Origin: Polyodon spathula
Taxonomy: Eukaryota; Chordata; Actinopteri; Acipenseriformes; Polyodontidae
Direction: 5' to 3'
NCBI RefSeq assembly: GCF_017654505.1
Contig: NC_054545.1
Span: forward strand, 12,302,047 to 12,366,046
Length of the DNA stretch: 64,000 nt
The translations under genes and the position numbers were made by a program. Positions 11,201 through 37,054 of the stretch are shown here, one piece after another. Below the pieces are notes generated by a model. It searched no databases. It was not told the origin of the DNA and saw nothing but the letters and a program-made list of their open reading frames with translations. Position 1 is the stretch's first letter; every line of letters starts with the position of its first letter.

Positions 11201-13730
11201 GAGGAGATGAGGCTTTCGCCGTTAGCTGCACATTCGGATTGCAGGAAAAGGGTATGCCAGTCAGCCTGTCAGAATGATCATACAGTATTTCAGCCTTTAG
11301 ATTTCTTAATTTCTTCAGCAGCAGAGGCTACAAAAAATGTATCAAGGGAATTGTATTTCTTCTTTATGCAATTAATCTAAGGCTGAACTTGTAATCACCT
11401 GAAAGGATTCCCATATACCCAGATTTCTGAGTTTTTCTTTTTTTTTTTTTTTTTTTTTTTTTAGCCCTCTTGCAATTTTTTGAGTCTGTCTTTGTTTGTG
11501 TTTATGTTCAGGTTTTAAGGTTTTTGTATCCTGTCAACAATTTTAACATCACCTTGTTTCTAACAAGATCTGGGCACGACAACCAGCCCCTAAAGGCGCC
11601 TCAGTTTGTCACTGTAACCGAAATTAACAACAGAACTAACTGGCGAATCACAGGTACCTGCTGCTTTGTAACACTACCCTTTCACTCTTTAATTTCATTT
11701 AAAATAGCAATCCTCATCTGTGAAATGCATTGCACCTAAAGGCATTTGTGATTAAATTATCCAGGACTAAACAGCAAGGTGTAATTTGTTTTTCACCATT
11801 TAGTTTGTGAAAAAAATTGAATAATTAGGAATTAGGAATTTCACACCTGGTATATCTCACTCTATATTTGAGTTTCCTGAATTGACAGTGCGTGTTTTGG
11901 ATCCTAGTGCATATTTAAGTGGTAAATTGGGACACAAGGGGCATGCATTTCCAAATTAGCTTGTACAGTATTTCTTACCCTGGCTTGTAACAAACACGCT
12001 TCATTTTAGACTAGCTGTTTAAAGCAAGATGTTATCCCTGAAGATCCCATTCACATATGCTTTCATACAAAGCGTTTATTTTTCTAGCACATGTTACAAT
12101 ATGTTTTCCACTAACATACATTGATTTTGTAGTACAGTTAATCTTTGTTTTATGTAATGCCTTTAGGTACCAATGCTGTTCCAAGCCTGCTGAAAATGAG
12201 GGAGTATCTGGGGACCAGTCTCAACAGCACCCTGTATAACCCTGAAGGACTGCAGATCAGCTTTTATGTAAGTAACTTTCATTGACTGAAGGGTTGATGA
12301 AAGAAGAAATGTTACTTTGAAAAGTCCTTGCAGTATACTGATGTAGATGCTCTTTGTTCTGTCTTTACATCTGTTTGTATCAAGAAGTGTGAATATCACA
12401 CTTTAAGAGATATCTAGAGAACCAGTTATTCAATTGTAGTGAAACTTGTTATGGGCATTGATTGGGATTATTTAAACCTAGGTCATTATGGCAATATCAC
12501 ATTTCCATCAACAAGAAATCATTGTGTAAAACAACATCTCATCTGTTCCAGTACCAGACAGCAGTGTGTAATGCAATCAGCAACCAGACGTATATACATT
12601 TAAATATGCTTCATACTAACACATGAACGCTTTTTCTTTTCTTTGAAGCAGACACACGGTATTTTGCACTTATCTTATACAAGGTCTTAATGAAAAGGGC
12701 TTTAGAACCAGGCGGATATCGAGAGCCAGTAGGGCTGCTTTAGTGTATCTCTCATTTTCCTAAAGGGAGTTGCATTGTTCTTTCACAATTTTGCATTTGA
12801 ATTGATTCAATGTATGGTAATGCATTAAAAGAGCCACCGTATATACAAGTACAGACTGCCTTCCTATAGTGACCCCTTTGTCATCCCATGTTATATTCCC
12901 TGTATAAAGACCAACTGTGCAGTTGTTATAAGTCCTCATGTACAACTAACATTTTTTTTTGTTTCAACCAAGAACCAAATTTGCATTGTTTATCAATGAA
13001 AATGAAAGGTAGCACTCACAGAGAGAAAGAGTCAGTAGCTAACTGCTTTCTCTTTCCATGCAGGGCTCTGAGCTTTTCCATTTCAGAATATCTGTCATTC
13101 CGGGCATTTCTCTGTGTGACTTGGTAGAAGAAGTTCAGGTATACCTTAAAAAAAAAAAAAAATTGTATGAGGGATACTTTGAAGAAACATTTTATTTGAC
13201 TAAGGAAATGAGGAATTGTTTAGCCAAATGAAGATGGTAGTTAGACGTTTTACACATCAGCCTCTTATTAACACATCACTTTTTATACTGTAGTTTGGTT
13301 AGTATTCTACCACCGGATGCCACATTGGATATATTTTAACTGACCTGACTTAAGAATCCCATTAATTATTGTCCCTAAGTGCTAAATGCAATAGAAATAT
13401 TGTGAAAAAGGGTCAGCAATAAAATAAGCTTATGCGTTTTAGAGTGGTGGTGTTAGGATCTCCATGCACAAATAGACAGTGTTATGTTTTTAATTTTGTG
13501 TCCAACACCTGTGTAACTGTGCAATCTGTATTTCTGACTTACAGATTTATATTGATGGTCCTCCTCTGGCATTTCCAGCGCAGTACCTGATCAATACCAT
13601 AACTGCAATTGTTCTGGGAGGAATCCTTCTGATTGTTTTTCTCTTGAAACTGTATGGAGTTAAATTACCTTCAAAGAGTAGCTTCACAAGCCTATTCAGG
13701 AAACGCAATTCAGTGACTCCAATCAGTTGA
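385..13730 (+). CDS. CATSPERB: CatSper channel auxiliary subunit beta, 3' part of gene (20 exons)
   Basis: Single-pass subunit of the sperm flagellar CatSper calcium channel with a large extracellular region. Exons read by hand with compatible phases: 385-451, 1469-1597, 1702-1845, 3257-3401, 3945-4096, 4814-4930, 5104-5261, 5752-5837, 5920-6105, 6213-6294, 6422-6543, 7507-7836, 8567-8706, 9097-9294, 9460-9570, 11141-11251, 11512-11653, 12167-12267, 13064-13138, 13545-13730. They give about 926 residues ending in TGA. Human CATSPERB is about 1116 aa, so roughly 190 N-terminal residues are upstream. Family signs are a propeller-like GMSFDPSSHQLYVYG, the segment DDDLGFDRPLALQYI, SCPTSMRIKYIP, the cysteine-rich YKQCAGKSSQAECGC, and GSELFHFRISVIPGISLCDL just before the membrane segment. 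Many N-x-S/T sequons fit an ectodomain. Beta rather than the delta, epsilon or gamma subunit is inferred mainly from the PPP4R3A-CCDC88C neighbourhood. No stop or frameshift is seen. The least certain splice choices are 6213-6294 and the donor after 6543. Confidence 0.88.
1405..1461. repeat. CATSPERB: A22 / T29 homopolymer pair at a splice acceptor
   Basis: A run of 22 A (1405-1426) is followed after six bases by 29 T (1433-1461). The T run is the pyrimidine tract of the exon starting at 1469. The two runs are complementary and could pair in the transcript. Confidence 0.9.
2232..2342. repeat. Perfect 18-bp inverted repeat with 75-nt loop
   Basis: 'ctgtctggaacatttcaa' at 2232-2249 is exactly reverse-complemented at 2325-2342, inside the 1846-3256 CATSPERB intron. 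It may be a remnant of a small DNA transposon. Nothing else recognisable was seen in this 1.4-kb intron apart from a poly(A) run near 2965. Confidence 0.85.
6213..6294 (+). CDS. CATSPERB: CATSPERB 82-nt exon inferred from phase
   Basis: The exon ending at 6105 leaves phase 1, while the exon at 6422 needs phase 2, so something must lie between. The interval 6213-6294 is bounded by 'tttactatag' and a consensus gtaagt donor. It is open in the required frame and changes phase 1 to phase 2. It encodes VSKYPYIPHSYLEIVCPKV and a few more residues, plausible for a CatSper ectodomain. Its acceptor has a weak pyrimidine tract. Confidence 0.72.
7112..7330. repeat. Imperfect tandem duplication containing 'ttcaataaag'
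   Basis: Two related segments, about 7112-7195 and 7221-7330, each hold 'ttgattctttcaataaag'-like text followed by 'ttaacctctg.acata'. They lie in the 6544-7506 CATSPERB intron. The rest of that intron (6560-7110) shows no recognisable exon or named repeat. Confidence 0.5.
8197..8241 (+). repeat. (AAT)n microsatellite
   Basis: About 15 uninterrupted AAT units in the 7837-8566 CATSPERB intron. Confidence 0.97.
10250..10456 (-). repeat. V-SINE / MIR-type SINE with L2-like tail
   Basis: Read on the minus strand, the element has a tRNA-like head ('gtccagtggttaaag' as A-box region, an 'aggttcg..cagatcccc' B-box-like stretch), a central 'gtgtgaccttgagcaagtc' core, and the tail 'gctttggataaaagcgcctt', the 3' end shared by L2-mobilised fish SINEs. 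It lies in the 9571-11140 CATSPERB intron. Assignment to the V-SINE superfamily is from memory of the family layout. Confidence 0.8.
13545..13730 (+). CDS. CATSPERB: CATSPERB terminal exon: membrane anchor and short cytoplasmic tail
   Basis: The exon encodes 61 residues and TGA. It starts IYIDGPPLAFPAQYL, then a hydrophobic run of about 22 residues (INTITAIVLGGILLIVFLLK), then a basic tail containing FRKRNSVTPIS. This is the type I membrane anchor expected at the C-terminus of CatSper auxiliary subunits. The acceptor is 'gacttacag'. Confidence 0.9.
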   Translation: MYIDGPPLAFPAQYLINTITAIVLGGILLIVFLLKLYGVKLPSKSSFTSLFRKRNSVTPIS

Positions 13731-14047
13731 TTGCTTGATGCTTGGGTGAGCGGGTGTCTTTTACAATGCTTTCACTTTGTTTTAAATAGGTTTGTTTGCC
13801 ATCCTTCAGGGTGCAGTTTTCTCATGCATTTCCGAATGCTTACAATGATCTGCAATTTTTTTGTGTACCATACTTTACCATACCATTTTGAGCTTTACCG
13901 TTGTTGTTCATTGCATGTTTTCACTATGCTTAATTACCACAGTTTCTAGTTCTTTAAAACATTTTGTATGGGCTAGCTTGACTTGTTATGTATTGTTTTA
14001 AATGTGTGCATTTGCATTTAGAGCGTTTGTACATGTGTGTTCTATAA

Positions 14048-14053
14048 AATAAA
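14048..14053 (+). terminator. CATSPERB: CATSPERB poly(A) signal
   Basis: AATAAA lies 318 bases after the stop codon, within 'tataaaataaactaaagacc'. A T-rich stretch begins at about 14088. The inferred 3' UTR is 13731 to about 14075. Confidence 0.75.
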
Positions 14054-14215
14054 CTAAAGACCTGAACAAAAAATATACTCGTTATGATTTTTTTTTTTTT
14101 TTTTTTTTTTGTATTATGAAAATTAGACCGATTTCTTAAACTACATACCAGGGATAGTGGCAATGGAGAAACCCACCCTTGAATTTAGTATATTTTTATA
14201 AACATGTGAGTGACT

Positions 14216-14634
14216 GGGGGCTCCTGAATGGCGCTTCCAGCAAAGGCGCTCTACGCGGATGTGCCCTATTGCCTGGGGATCGCAGGTTCAAGTCCAGGCT
14301 ATGTCACAGTCAACCATGACCATGACCAGGAGCTCCCAGGAGGTGGCACACAACTGGCCGAGCACTGCCCAGGTAGGGGAGGGTAGGGGAATCCACAGCT
14401 CATCAGCAACCCCTGTGGCTGATAGGGCACCTCTGCAGTGGAGCCTCCAGATCTGTGTTGTCCTCCAGCACTATAGATCTGGTGGCCTCGCACTGGATCC
14501 ACAGTGCGAAAAATGACAGATTGGCAGGAGCACATTTCAAAGGATGCATGCTCCAGCCTCCATTTCCCAAGTCAGCAAGGGGTTTGCTAGCTAGGATACA
14601 GATAAGAATTGGGGAGAAAACCAGGGTAAAAAAA
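14216..14634 (+). repeat. tRNA-derived SINE, about 420 bp
   Basis: The head 'ctcctgaatggcgcttccag' resembles a Pol III A-box region, and 14285-14295 is a perfect B box (GGTTCAAGTCC). A unique-looking body of about 300 bp follows, ending in 'aattggggagaaaa' and an A-rich tail. A second, head-only copy at 44845 confirms that it is dispersed. I recall this family from sturgeon or paddlefish sequence, which is not checkable here. Open frames over it are not genes. Confidence 0.8.
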
Positions 14635-14653
14635 TTTGAGAAGACTAAATATT

Positions 14654-15880
14654 AGACTAAAACGCATCAAGACTAATATTGATAAAAACAAAAACAAAAA
14701 AAAACAAGTGAGCAACTGAATTTGTGATCAATACAGCCTGCTAAATTCAGACATAATTCACACATAAATTACTTCAAATGTCATTTTACTTTTTTTTTTT
14801 TACATTTCTTAAACTGTATGATGTTCACAATCGTTCTAGGTCTTTTTGCTCCAATATTGAGTTGTATTTTCTTCTAGTGTATAGATGGGGCTTGCAGAGT
14901 TGAAAGGTTAGTTTGTCACATGATTTGAATGGAATGAGCAAGCCAGTTCAGTTAAGATTCTTACTGCAAACATCTTTAAAAAGGGGAAATAATCAATCAA
15001 AATACAGTTTTAATCTTCTACTCCAGATATGTATGGAATGTTTTAGCACAGTTTGCATCAGATTGAGTGCAGTCACAAATGTTTGTGTTGGTAGAATCCC
15101 AAGACTCTGTGAAGATGCTTAATTTAATTTTATTGAATATAGTGCCAGGAAGATTTAGAGGTTTGCATTTTATTTTTAACAAACATGCCATGCTGTACTG
15201 TAGATGGCAGTTTCATTGATCGCAATCTGCAGGCAGTCTTTTTAAACCCAAAGATAACATTGCACAATCAACAAATTCAGATTTAACATCTGATTTGAGA
15301 GTAGATAGCTTTAAATGACGTGTTACTGTTCCAATGCTTGAATGTTAAGTTTATTTCCAGTTTTCCAGTAATTTGAGGAAGAATAGGAGAAGCAGCTGGT
15401 TGCTTAATAACAGGAAAGAAGGCCCTGAATGGCTGAGGCAATTTTACTCTCCAGGTGAAATGATGAAGAAAGTCCAAGACTATCTAAAAGAAAGGCATGC
15501 AAACAGTTTTAAAGTGAAAATACGTGATAGATAAAACAGTTGTTTTTTTTTCAACACTACACATTTGAGCTCTAAATAGTGAATTGATATAGTGCATGAC
15601 ATGAACAATGCATGGACTTACTCGTTAATGCCTCTTGCAAATGTAGCTGCTGTTTGGCTACCATTGACTCTTAGCAGAGAACCACTGCTGTGTTGCCTCA
15701 CGTAACTTTGTTGTGCCTGAAGGAAATATTAGGCTTTAAATAGATCTTGAGTAGGCCAAACAAAACAATTAGGTCTTAAAAGTTATAAAAGTATATAGGC
15801 TTGAACTAGCAAAAGCTTGTATTATTTCAACCCTTCCACAAAAAAAAAAAAAAAAACAAGTAGCTTGCTATTGTATTGTA
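14654..15880. other. Intergenic DNA with nothing recognised
   Basis: AT-rich spacer between the CATSPERB 3' end and the PPP4R3A promoter. No exon, RNA gene or named repeat could be recognised. Poly(T) and poly(A) runs occur at about 14790 and 15839. Confidence 0.6.
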
Positions 15881-15956
15881 CTGTATCTTTAAATCTTGGC
15901 GGTCTGCTCCTGCAGCTGATGAGTTGGAAACCCCGTGCTGGCACTCTGAGGGGGAC

Positions 15957-30648
<14,692 letters not shown>

Positions 30649-31620
30649 GTGTGACCCACCTACCCTCTGTCCTGGGCTTCTTTACCCACTTTACAGTAAA
30701 GTTTCACTTGTAAGACACAAAATCCACACGTTTCTGTGGTGGTGTCTGGTGTAACACTGTACCTGACAGATCCAGTAAACCCACATGGAATTCTGCTGAT
30801 CAAGTGCCATTTTGAGGAAACAGTAGGAGAGATTCAATTTTATATTAAACAAAAAAATAACTAATTACTAGACAAACTGTGGGGGGGGAAAGAGACTGAT
30901 GCCCATGAGCTTACGGGTTCGGACCACACTTTACCCCTTTCTCAGGGATGGACAAAACAACAAGCCCATACGGCATGGATATCCAGTTCTAGGACTCATC
31001 CTAGGCTGGCTGATTTCTCCAATCAGAAAATAATTGTTCTCTCGGACCAGATGCAGAACAGAAGAAACGGCTATTGCCCAGCAGTAATTCTTCCCAGTAA
31101 TGCCAGCAGTTTCTTTGAAAAGAGGCCTGCCTTCAAACAGTACATGTTCAGGGCGTTTTAAGACGCACTAGAACAGGTTTTTAAAACCTGTGTAGGGGGG
31201 TTAAAGTTGAATAAATTCCCCTCTTTTATCCTTTCTCTTTTTTTGCCCTTTAAAACTGCAGATTTTGGAAATGTGTCATCCCTTGATTAAAGATTGAGTG
31301 GAATTCTAGATGTGATCATTTTGTCATATCTTTTTCATTTTCTTTTTTTCTTTTGAGTGTACACCTAGTTGTTGAGTATATTTGGGACCATTTAAAAAAA
31401 GAAATATTTGATGTAGTATAATTTCACTGTTGTGCTGGTACCTGCATTGTTTGTTTTTGTTCTGTTTTTTCTTGCACTAAGATAAGGTGATTCAGGTGTA
31501 ATGGGTTAACTGAAAACTGCATCCAGTAGCAATACTATTTTGTGACTAAATATTTTATATTGAACTTTACAAACTGTCAAATGCCATCCATTACAATAAA
31601 ACAGCACTGTAAAATTCCAA
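30649..31620 (+). other. PPP4R3A: PPP4R3A 3' UTR
   Basis: The stretch follows the TAA stop and runs to just past the AATAAA at 31595-31600. It is T-rich and free of recognisable repeats. Confidence 0.7.
31595..31600 (+). terminator. PPP4R3A: PPP4R3A poly(A) signal
   Basis: AATAAA in 'attacaataaaacagcactg', about 950 bases after the stop codon. It is the best signal in the downstream region. Confidence 0.7.
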
Positions 31621-31809
31621 CGTGATGCAATATTTTAACAGGCAGTGGGGTCCAAGGATTCAGCATTCTATTGTCAAAACTAAAAGGAACACAGAAGAGG
31701 ACATCTGCATCACTTCAATAGTTAAGTGCTAGCTCCATAAATTGCACACAAAAAAAGAAAAGCCTGGAGGATTATGCATAATAAATAGAAATTCAGTTGA
31801 AGGGTTCTT

Positions 31810-31880
31810 ATTTTATTTATTGTATTTATACTGTGCTTTTTATACAAAACTATCGCAAAGCACTGTACAGTACATAGCAG
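31810..31880. repeat. Probable interspersed repeat fragment
   Basis: The text 'tttatactgtgctttttata' followed by 'atcgcaaagcactgtacagt' resembles a dispersed fish repeat I recall. There is no second copy in this window to confirm it. Confidence 0.35.
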
Positions 31881-34398
31881 AAAAAAATAACAAACCACAA
31901 TACATGTGTATAGCATGTCACACATACAACTGCCACAATCGGTGCATTTAAATAACAGTATACATATAATATAGAAGCAACAAATTACATTTCTAACCTT
32001 GAATTAAACACTAATGTTCCCAGTTTCCTTGACAAAGGTGGAGCATTGTGTAATTTAAAATACAGGAAAAAGCCCTACCATGTTGCTTTTGTTGACCCTA
32101 GGAATAACCAGCAGTCCTGCATTTATTGTTATCAAAATACTAATACTAAATAGTAATATTGGTATGCTGTTCTAGCCTTTAACCAAACCTTCACAAGAAC
32201 TGATACATAACAAGTTGGTAATGTTACAGAACATACGGTTTTACTCTTCATATGGTCTTTGTGATCACACAGTTAACATGATCACAATTTCCAAATATTT
32301 TATTACCTAAATTACACAAAACAATGAAGTTGGAATATTTTAAAGCCAGAACCATTTTAATGCAGTGCCACAACTGTGATTACTTAACGTAGTTCTGGAA
32401 ATCAATTTTTTAATTTATTTTTTAATCAAATAGGGTCTAGATTCCCAGCTTTTTACAGTTTGTCTGAAAATGTGCCATATTAAAATGCATTTTCATGGAC
32501 TTTTTTGGAAGAGGTACTGTAATATGGTTAAACCAGACATACAATAAATGTTGGATAGTATCACTACTAAGTTGACAGCAGTTACATTTATTAAAATGAT
32601 TAATGCCATTGGGTCCAGTGTAACAGGCTACCACATTATTGAGCAGGTTATCCAAAATATTGCTATTCAGCTTTAATATATTCTACATGCCTTTACTTTA
32701 ATGGGCCTCTTTTGGGAGAATAACATGCTTTGCTTTGACACAAACAAAAAAAGTTGATTGCACAACTACCTACTGCTGATACAATGTAACCGCTAGAGAG
32801 CAGTGCCTTTGTTGAACATGTTTTTATAATGTCATACTGTGCTGGTTGGAAAGGAGAGAGTTTACTTCCTTGGTAAATACTACAGCAGTGATGTTTGAAG
32901 TTAAGTGTGGAAACCTTAAGATTAAAGGTAGATGGATCTGGTCATAAAATTTAAATATAATAACTGGACACATTATTGTGTTGTACCTTGGTTAAGTTAT
33001 TACCTATTATATTTCCTCACATTTTGATATAATGAAACCCACTAAGTGGATATATAGTAGTAAGTCTCCTGCCACTGGTGGAAGCAACTACTGCAATTAC
33101 AAGATTGGGAAGATGTTTGTTGCCTTGTCCTTTTTTTTCACCTCCACTGGAATGGAGACTTGTATCCAAGTACACAGCTCCAGTTTTCCCTCAGCCTTTT
33201 AACATTTACTCTGTCGCTACTATAACTTGTATGATATTTACACCATTCTGCTCCAATAACTGTTCACAGAAAGACAAGTGGAAAACTTACCTCAGTTCAT
33301 CCGCATAACACTGGTGTAAATAGTTGGGCTCTTTTTTTTTGTTGCTAGTTCCTTTCATTGTGAATTGAACTAGCTCTCTAGTGGATTTTTGAATGGTGTG
33401 GTTTTCATGGTGCTTATGTTGGTTGCTAGGAGTCTGTCTAAGGGTAGTGAACAGTAATGCTATCAAATAATTGACTTTTTTCCCTTCCCAACTGCACTTT
33501 TTTTTTATTTATTTCATAAAATCATAGCAGTTCCGAAATGTTTTGGCATGTCTCCTTTTCATTTTGAATAGAAAATAAATAAACTGATACCTCATTTTGC
33601 AAATGCAAAAATTGGAGAACTGATCAAAATGGGGATAAAAGCTGTGTAGTACAGAATTTGCAGCTCTTATTGTGTGAATGATTACATTAGAATATAAATA
33701 AGTAACTATAGGTTCACATATAATGGATTCTTAAACAAACCATCAAACTTTATACCTGTAAATCATTAAATTAATATAGTATAGCAACATGTAAACAATA
33801 ATTATGACTTAATGGAATCACCATTTGCAGAAATAAGCTTGTCTTGCAAAAATCTTATTTTTTCAATATGTATCAATTCCTCTGTATGTCCACTTGTGCA
33901 ATTTTTCCAGTGTTATTATTGAATAATTCCATCGACGTGGTCTGCCACCAAAAACTATAAGTAGACTACTGTTTCTTGAACCCATTCCAGATGTTGATTC
34001 CAGCGGCTATGGAATCTGAGGCATACTTCTGTTCACACACCCAATAAAAACAAGGCTGCCCTAACAGGAAATCATTAACGACTTTTTGACATGTTGTTTG
34101 CTTGACCTAAAAACACTTGACAGTCTGATGGGGCTGAACAGCAGAGAGACATGGGCCAGCAGTTCAGTGGACAGAAAGGGAGGAACGCACAGGATTTCTG
34201 GGGCAGTCGAACAAGCAGATTGGTTAACTGTTGCCTTGCTCTTACATTAAACACATACTAAAAGATGTTAATGAAGAACTTTGGTAAAAGACAGGCAGCA
34301 TCATTTTAACAGTAAAGGAAGAGTAGTATCATATCACCTAATATAGGCATGTATTATTATTGGTTAAGTAATAGTACAGGTAAACTTTTAACTAACTT
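31881..34398. other. Intergenic DNA, PPP4R3A to CCDC88C
   Basis: AT-rich spacer with no exon, RNA gene or named repeat that I can recognise. Confidence 0.5.
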
Positions 34399-34547
34399 TT
34401 CTGTCAAAATGCAGTACAGTTCATGCAGCAAGCAGCAACCAAACATAAAAATGTAAAGAATTATTATATATATAATATAAAGTAAATGTAAACAATTTTA
34501 TGTTTAGTCGCTGCTTGCTGCATGAACTGTACTGTATTTTGACAGAA
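34399..34547. repeat. Long hairpin: 52-bp arms, 45-nt loop
   Basis: 34399-34450 and 34496-34547 are reverse complements with three differences in 52 positions, all transitions. The arms begin 'ttctgtcaaaat' and include 'tacagttcatgcagcaagca'. The loop is AT-rich. It could be a short MITE or, if transcribed, a microRNA-like or siRNA-producing hairpin. It is intergenic. I see no other copy in the window. Confidence 0.85.
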
Positions 34548-35260
34548 CCTAAAAATAGAAAGCAATTCTTTGTTGTCTTTGTGCTATTAAATTAAACATG
34601 GAAGGACTGAACACACCCCAGTGTAGGCAGCCATGTCCACTTCTAGGGTGAGAGTTGTTTGAAAATACTTAGTATACCCAATATCATTGAACTGTATTTA
34701 ATGCAATTTTCCTAAATGTACTTTTTTTTCTGTTTCTAGTATACACATCTATAGCAGTACATTTCTTTTGTGAATTAACCTGTGCCAGCCCTACACTGTA
34801 CTGTATAACCCTAATACACTTGTACTGCATGGCTTTCCAACAAGGACTGAATTGTTTTCATTTAATTACTTGATGTGTAGTAAACAAAGAATGCAGGAAG
34901 CCTAATGTTAGACAAGAACTTATCTGTGAAGTTAAACATCTTATTTCAGAACTGCCTGTTCGCCTGCCCAGGTATTGTTATAACATGTTTACACTATGGT
35001 AGCTTAAACAGCAAGCATGACTCAGCAGCTTCAATTTAATCTTTTGTCCCCTTTTCTGTCATTTTAAAATGTATTTGTGTAACAGTTTCAATCTACACTA
35101 AATATCTAATACACACTTACATATGAAAAACACTACAGTATTCTTTAGCATACTTACCAGTGTTACACAATATACTTATTTTTTTCTTTCTGTAGTATAG
35201 TGCTGTGTAGTGTACTACGCTATATTAGTAGTATAGTATTTCTATAGCAAATCTATATAT

Positions 35261-35661
35261 AATGCAATAAGAAGGAGTGAGAGGCAGTATATATATAGAG
35301 AGAGAGAGTAGAACATTATTATAGAATCACACTGTAAATGTATACAGTAGTATTGAATTTTATTTTTTGAATACACCTGCTATATTCCTTACAGCATAAT
35401 ACTGTAGTGGGCGCTCTCATATACAACTTTTAAAGCCCGCTAGTGAACTCCTCTCTCCCTCCTCCTCTTTTGTTCCAAGTACTTACAGCACTAACAATGC
35501 AGTAGCTTCTGGTTACGTCATTAAGATGCAAGTCCCGTATTTGAAGGTCACCCATTGGCTAATTTTCCACAGTTGTACCCGTCTTTTGTTTCTGGTTGGC
35601 CTGTGTAGCTGGGACTGTTCAAGCGGTTACAGGTTAATGCAATGAGAAGGAGCGCGAGGCA
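35261..35661 (+). repeat. 26-bp imperfect direct repeat upstream of CCDC88C
   Basis: 'aatgcaataagaaggagtga' onward (35261-35286) recurs as 'aatgcaatgagaaggagcgc' onward (35636-35661) with three differences in 26 positions. Between them lie a short (TA)n(GA)n tract at about 35289-35308 and CCAAT-type motifs. Confidence 0.6.
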
Positions 35662-36364
35662 TTAGCAAGGTGGAGGGGGAGCAGGAGCAGGGTGCTGGGT
35701 TTTTTTTTATTTTGGTAATTTGGAACTATTGTTTTTGTAATCATAGGATTGTTTTAAATTTGCACACAGTTCCACTTCCTTTGCTGTACAGTATGTACAT
35801 ATATTTAGTATTATTTTTAGGTTGCTAATTGAATATTATTATTAAGAACTTATACGTTCAACTTTCTTATTTTTTATTATTTGAACCAATTGTTATTTAA
35901 AAAAAAAAAAAAAAAAAGATGCAGAAGAGAAAATCTAATGGAATTACTTTTTAAACTTTCTCTAGCAAACGACTCGACTAATTGCAACGGGAGTCTGTTA
36001 ACTCTTGCAAATTCAGTCGTTTACCCTGCACTGCTGTCTAGTTTCCATGGGTATTGTGCGTTACAGCTACTTAAATAATTGTTTTAAATTGCAGCAGAAA
36101 GTAGTGTCTGTTTCGAAGCTTTTGGGATTGGCATTTATTTAAATTTCTCTGGATTACCTCCAACATTTTCGAGGAAAATCACAGGATCCGCAGACTACTT
36201 GGGGAGGATCTGAGTCGAGTGGCATAGCTATTGTTTCTGACTTGCCGAGTATTTATGCTCTAAAAGATAATGTTTATTTCAACAAGGCTTGAAGTTTTTT
36301 TTCTTGTGATACAGTGATCGATCCTGGACTTTCGTCTTCAGTGGAAGTGTTATCGTTTTCAAAA
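35420..36364 (+). promoter_or_regulatory. CCDC88C: CCDC88C promoter and 5' UTR region
   Basis: The region precedes the CCDC88C ATG. It contains inverted CCAAT boxes ('cacccattggctaat' near 35549, 'ctggttggcc' near 35592) and a CRE-like 'gttacgtcatt' near 35513. It has more CpG than flanking DNA around 35640-35670 and 35970-36060. The transcription start cannot be fixed. A 5' UTR of several hundred bases is likely. Confidence 0.5.
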
Positions 36365-36429
36365 ATGGATGTCACGGTTTCGGAATTAATGAAAAACTTC
36401 TTGAAGTGTCCATTGGTGACTTGGGTAAG

Positions 36430-36486
<57 letters not shown>

Positions 36487-37006
36487 AATAATAATAATAA
36501 TATATAATAATATTATTTTTATTATTATTATTATTTTTATTATTATTATTGCAGTTAAAATCCGATACATTGCACCAAAACAAAGAAAAATGAATACAAA
36601 CGATAACCGTGGGTGGCCTATTTCAGCTGCAAGTCTTTGATCGGTGACCTACATGCTTAATTTTGTTAGTAGTGTCTGTTGATAAACTTTAAAAGTCCAG
36701 GCATCTTACTGTCACATTGTTTCTAATGTGTCAAGTAGCTTTGCAACACTGTAAGCAATAGTAACAACCCAGTGGTATTTCTGAGGAAAACCCCGCATAT
36801 TTGTGATTTTTATGGCTTCTAGCCGTACACGCATTTAAATGTTTTGTCTTAGTTTTCTCACAATGGCCCTGCTAGAGGAGATTATATAATTTAAAAATGT
36901 TTTTTCCATTGGATATGCTTAATTGTTATGATTGCTACCATAACCCACGTGGCCATTCATCACTGTAATAATTTGGTTACCAAAATGCACTTGCAGTTTA
37001 TATTCT

Positions 37007-37054
<48 letters not shown>

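Noticed and set aside
14285..14295. Possible tRNA gene
   Set aside because: A B box is present but the flanking sequence does not form a tRNA cloverleaf and continues into a SINE body. The same holds for 44845, 10250 and 52130.
14259..14535. Open frames on both strands over the SINE
   Set aside because: They arise from the GC-richer SINE body. The B box and second copy at 44845 identify the sequence as a repeat.
36274..36640. Open frames with long Asn, Leu or Ile runs
   Set aside because: They are translations of the ATT/AAT microsatellite. Only the 60 coding bases from 36365 belong to CCDC88C.
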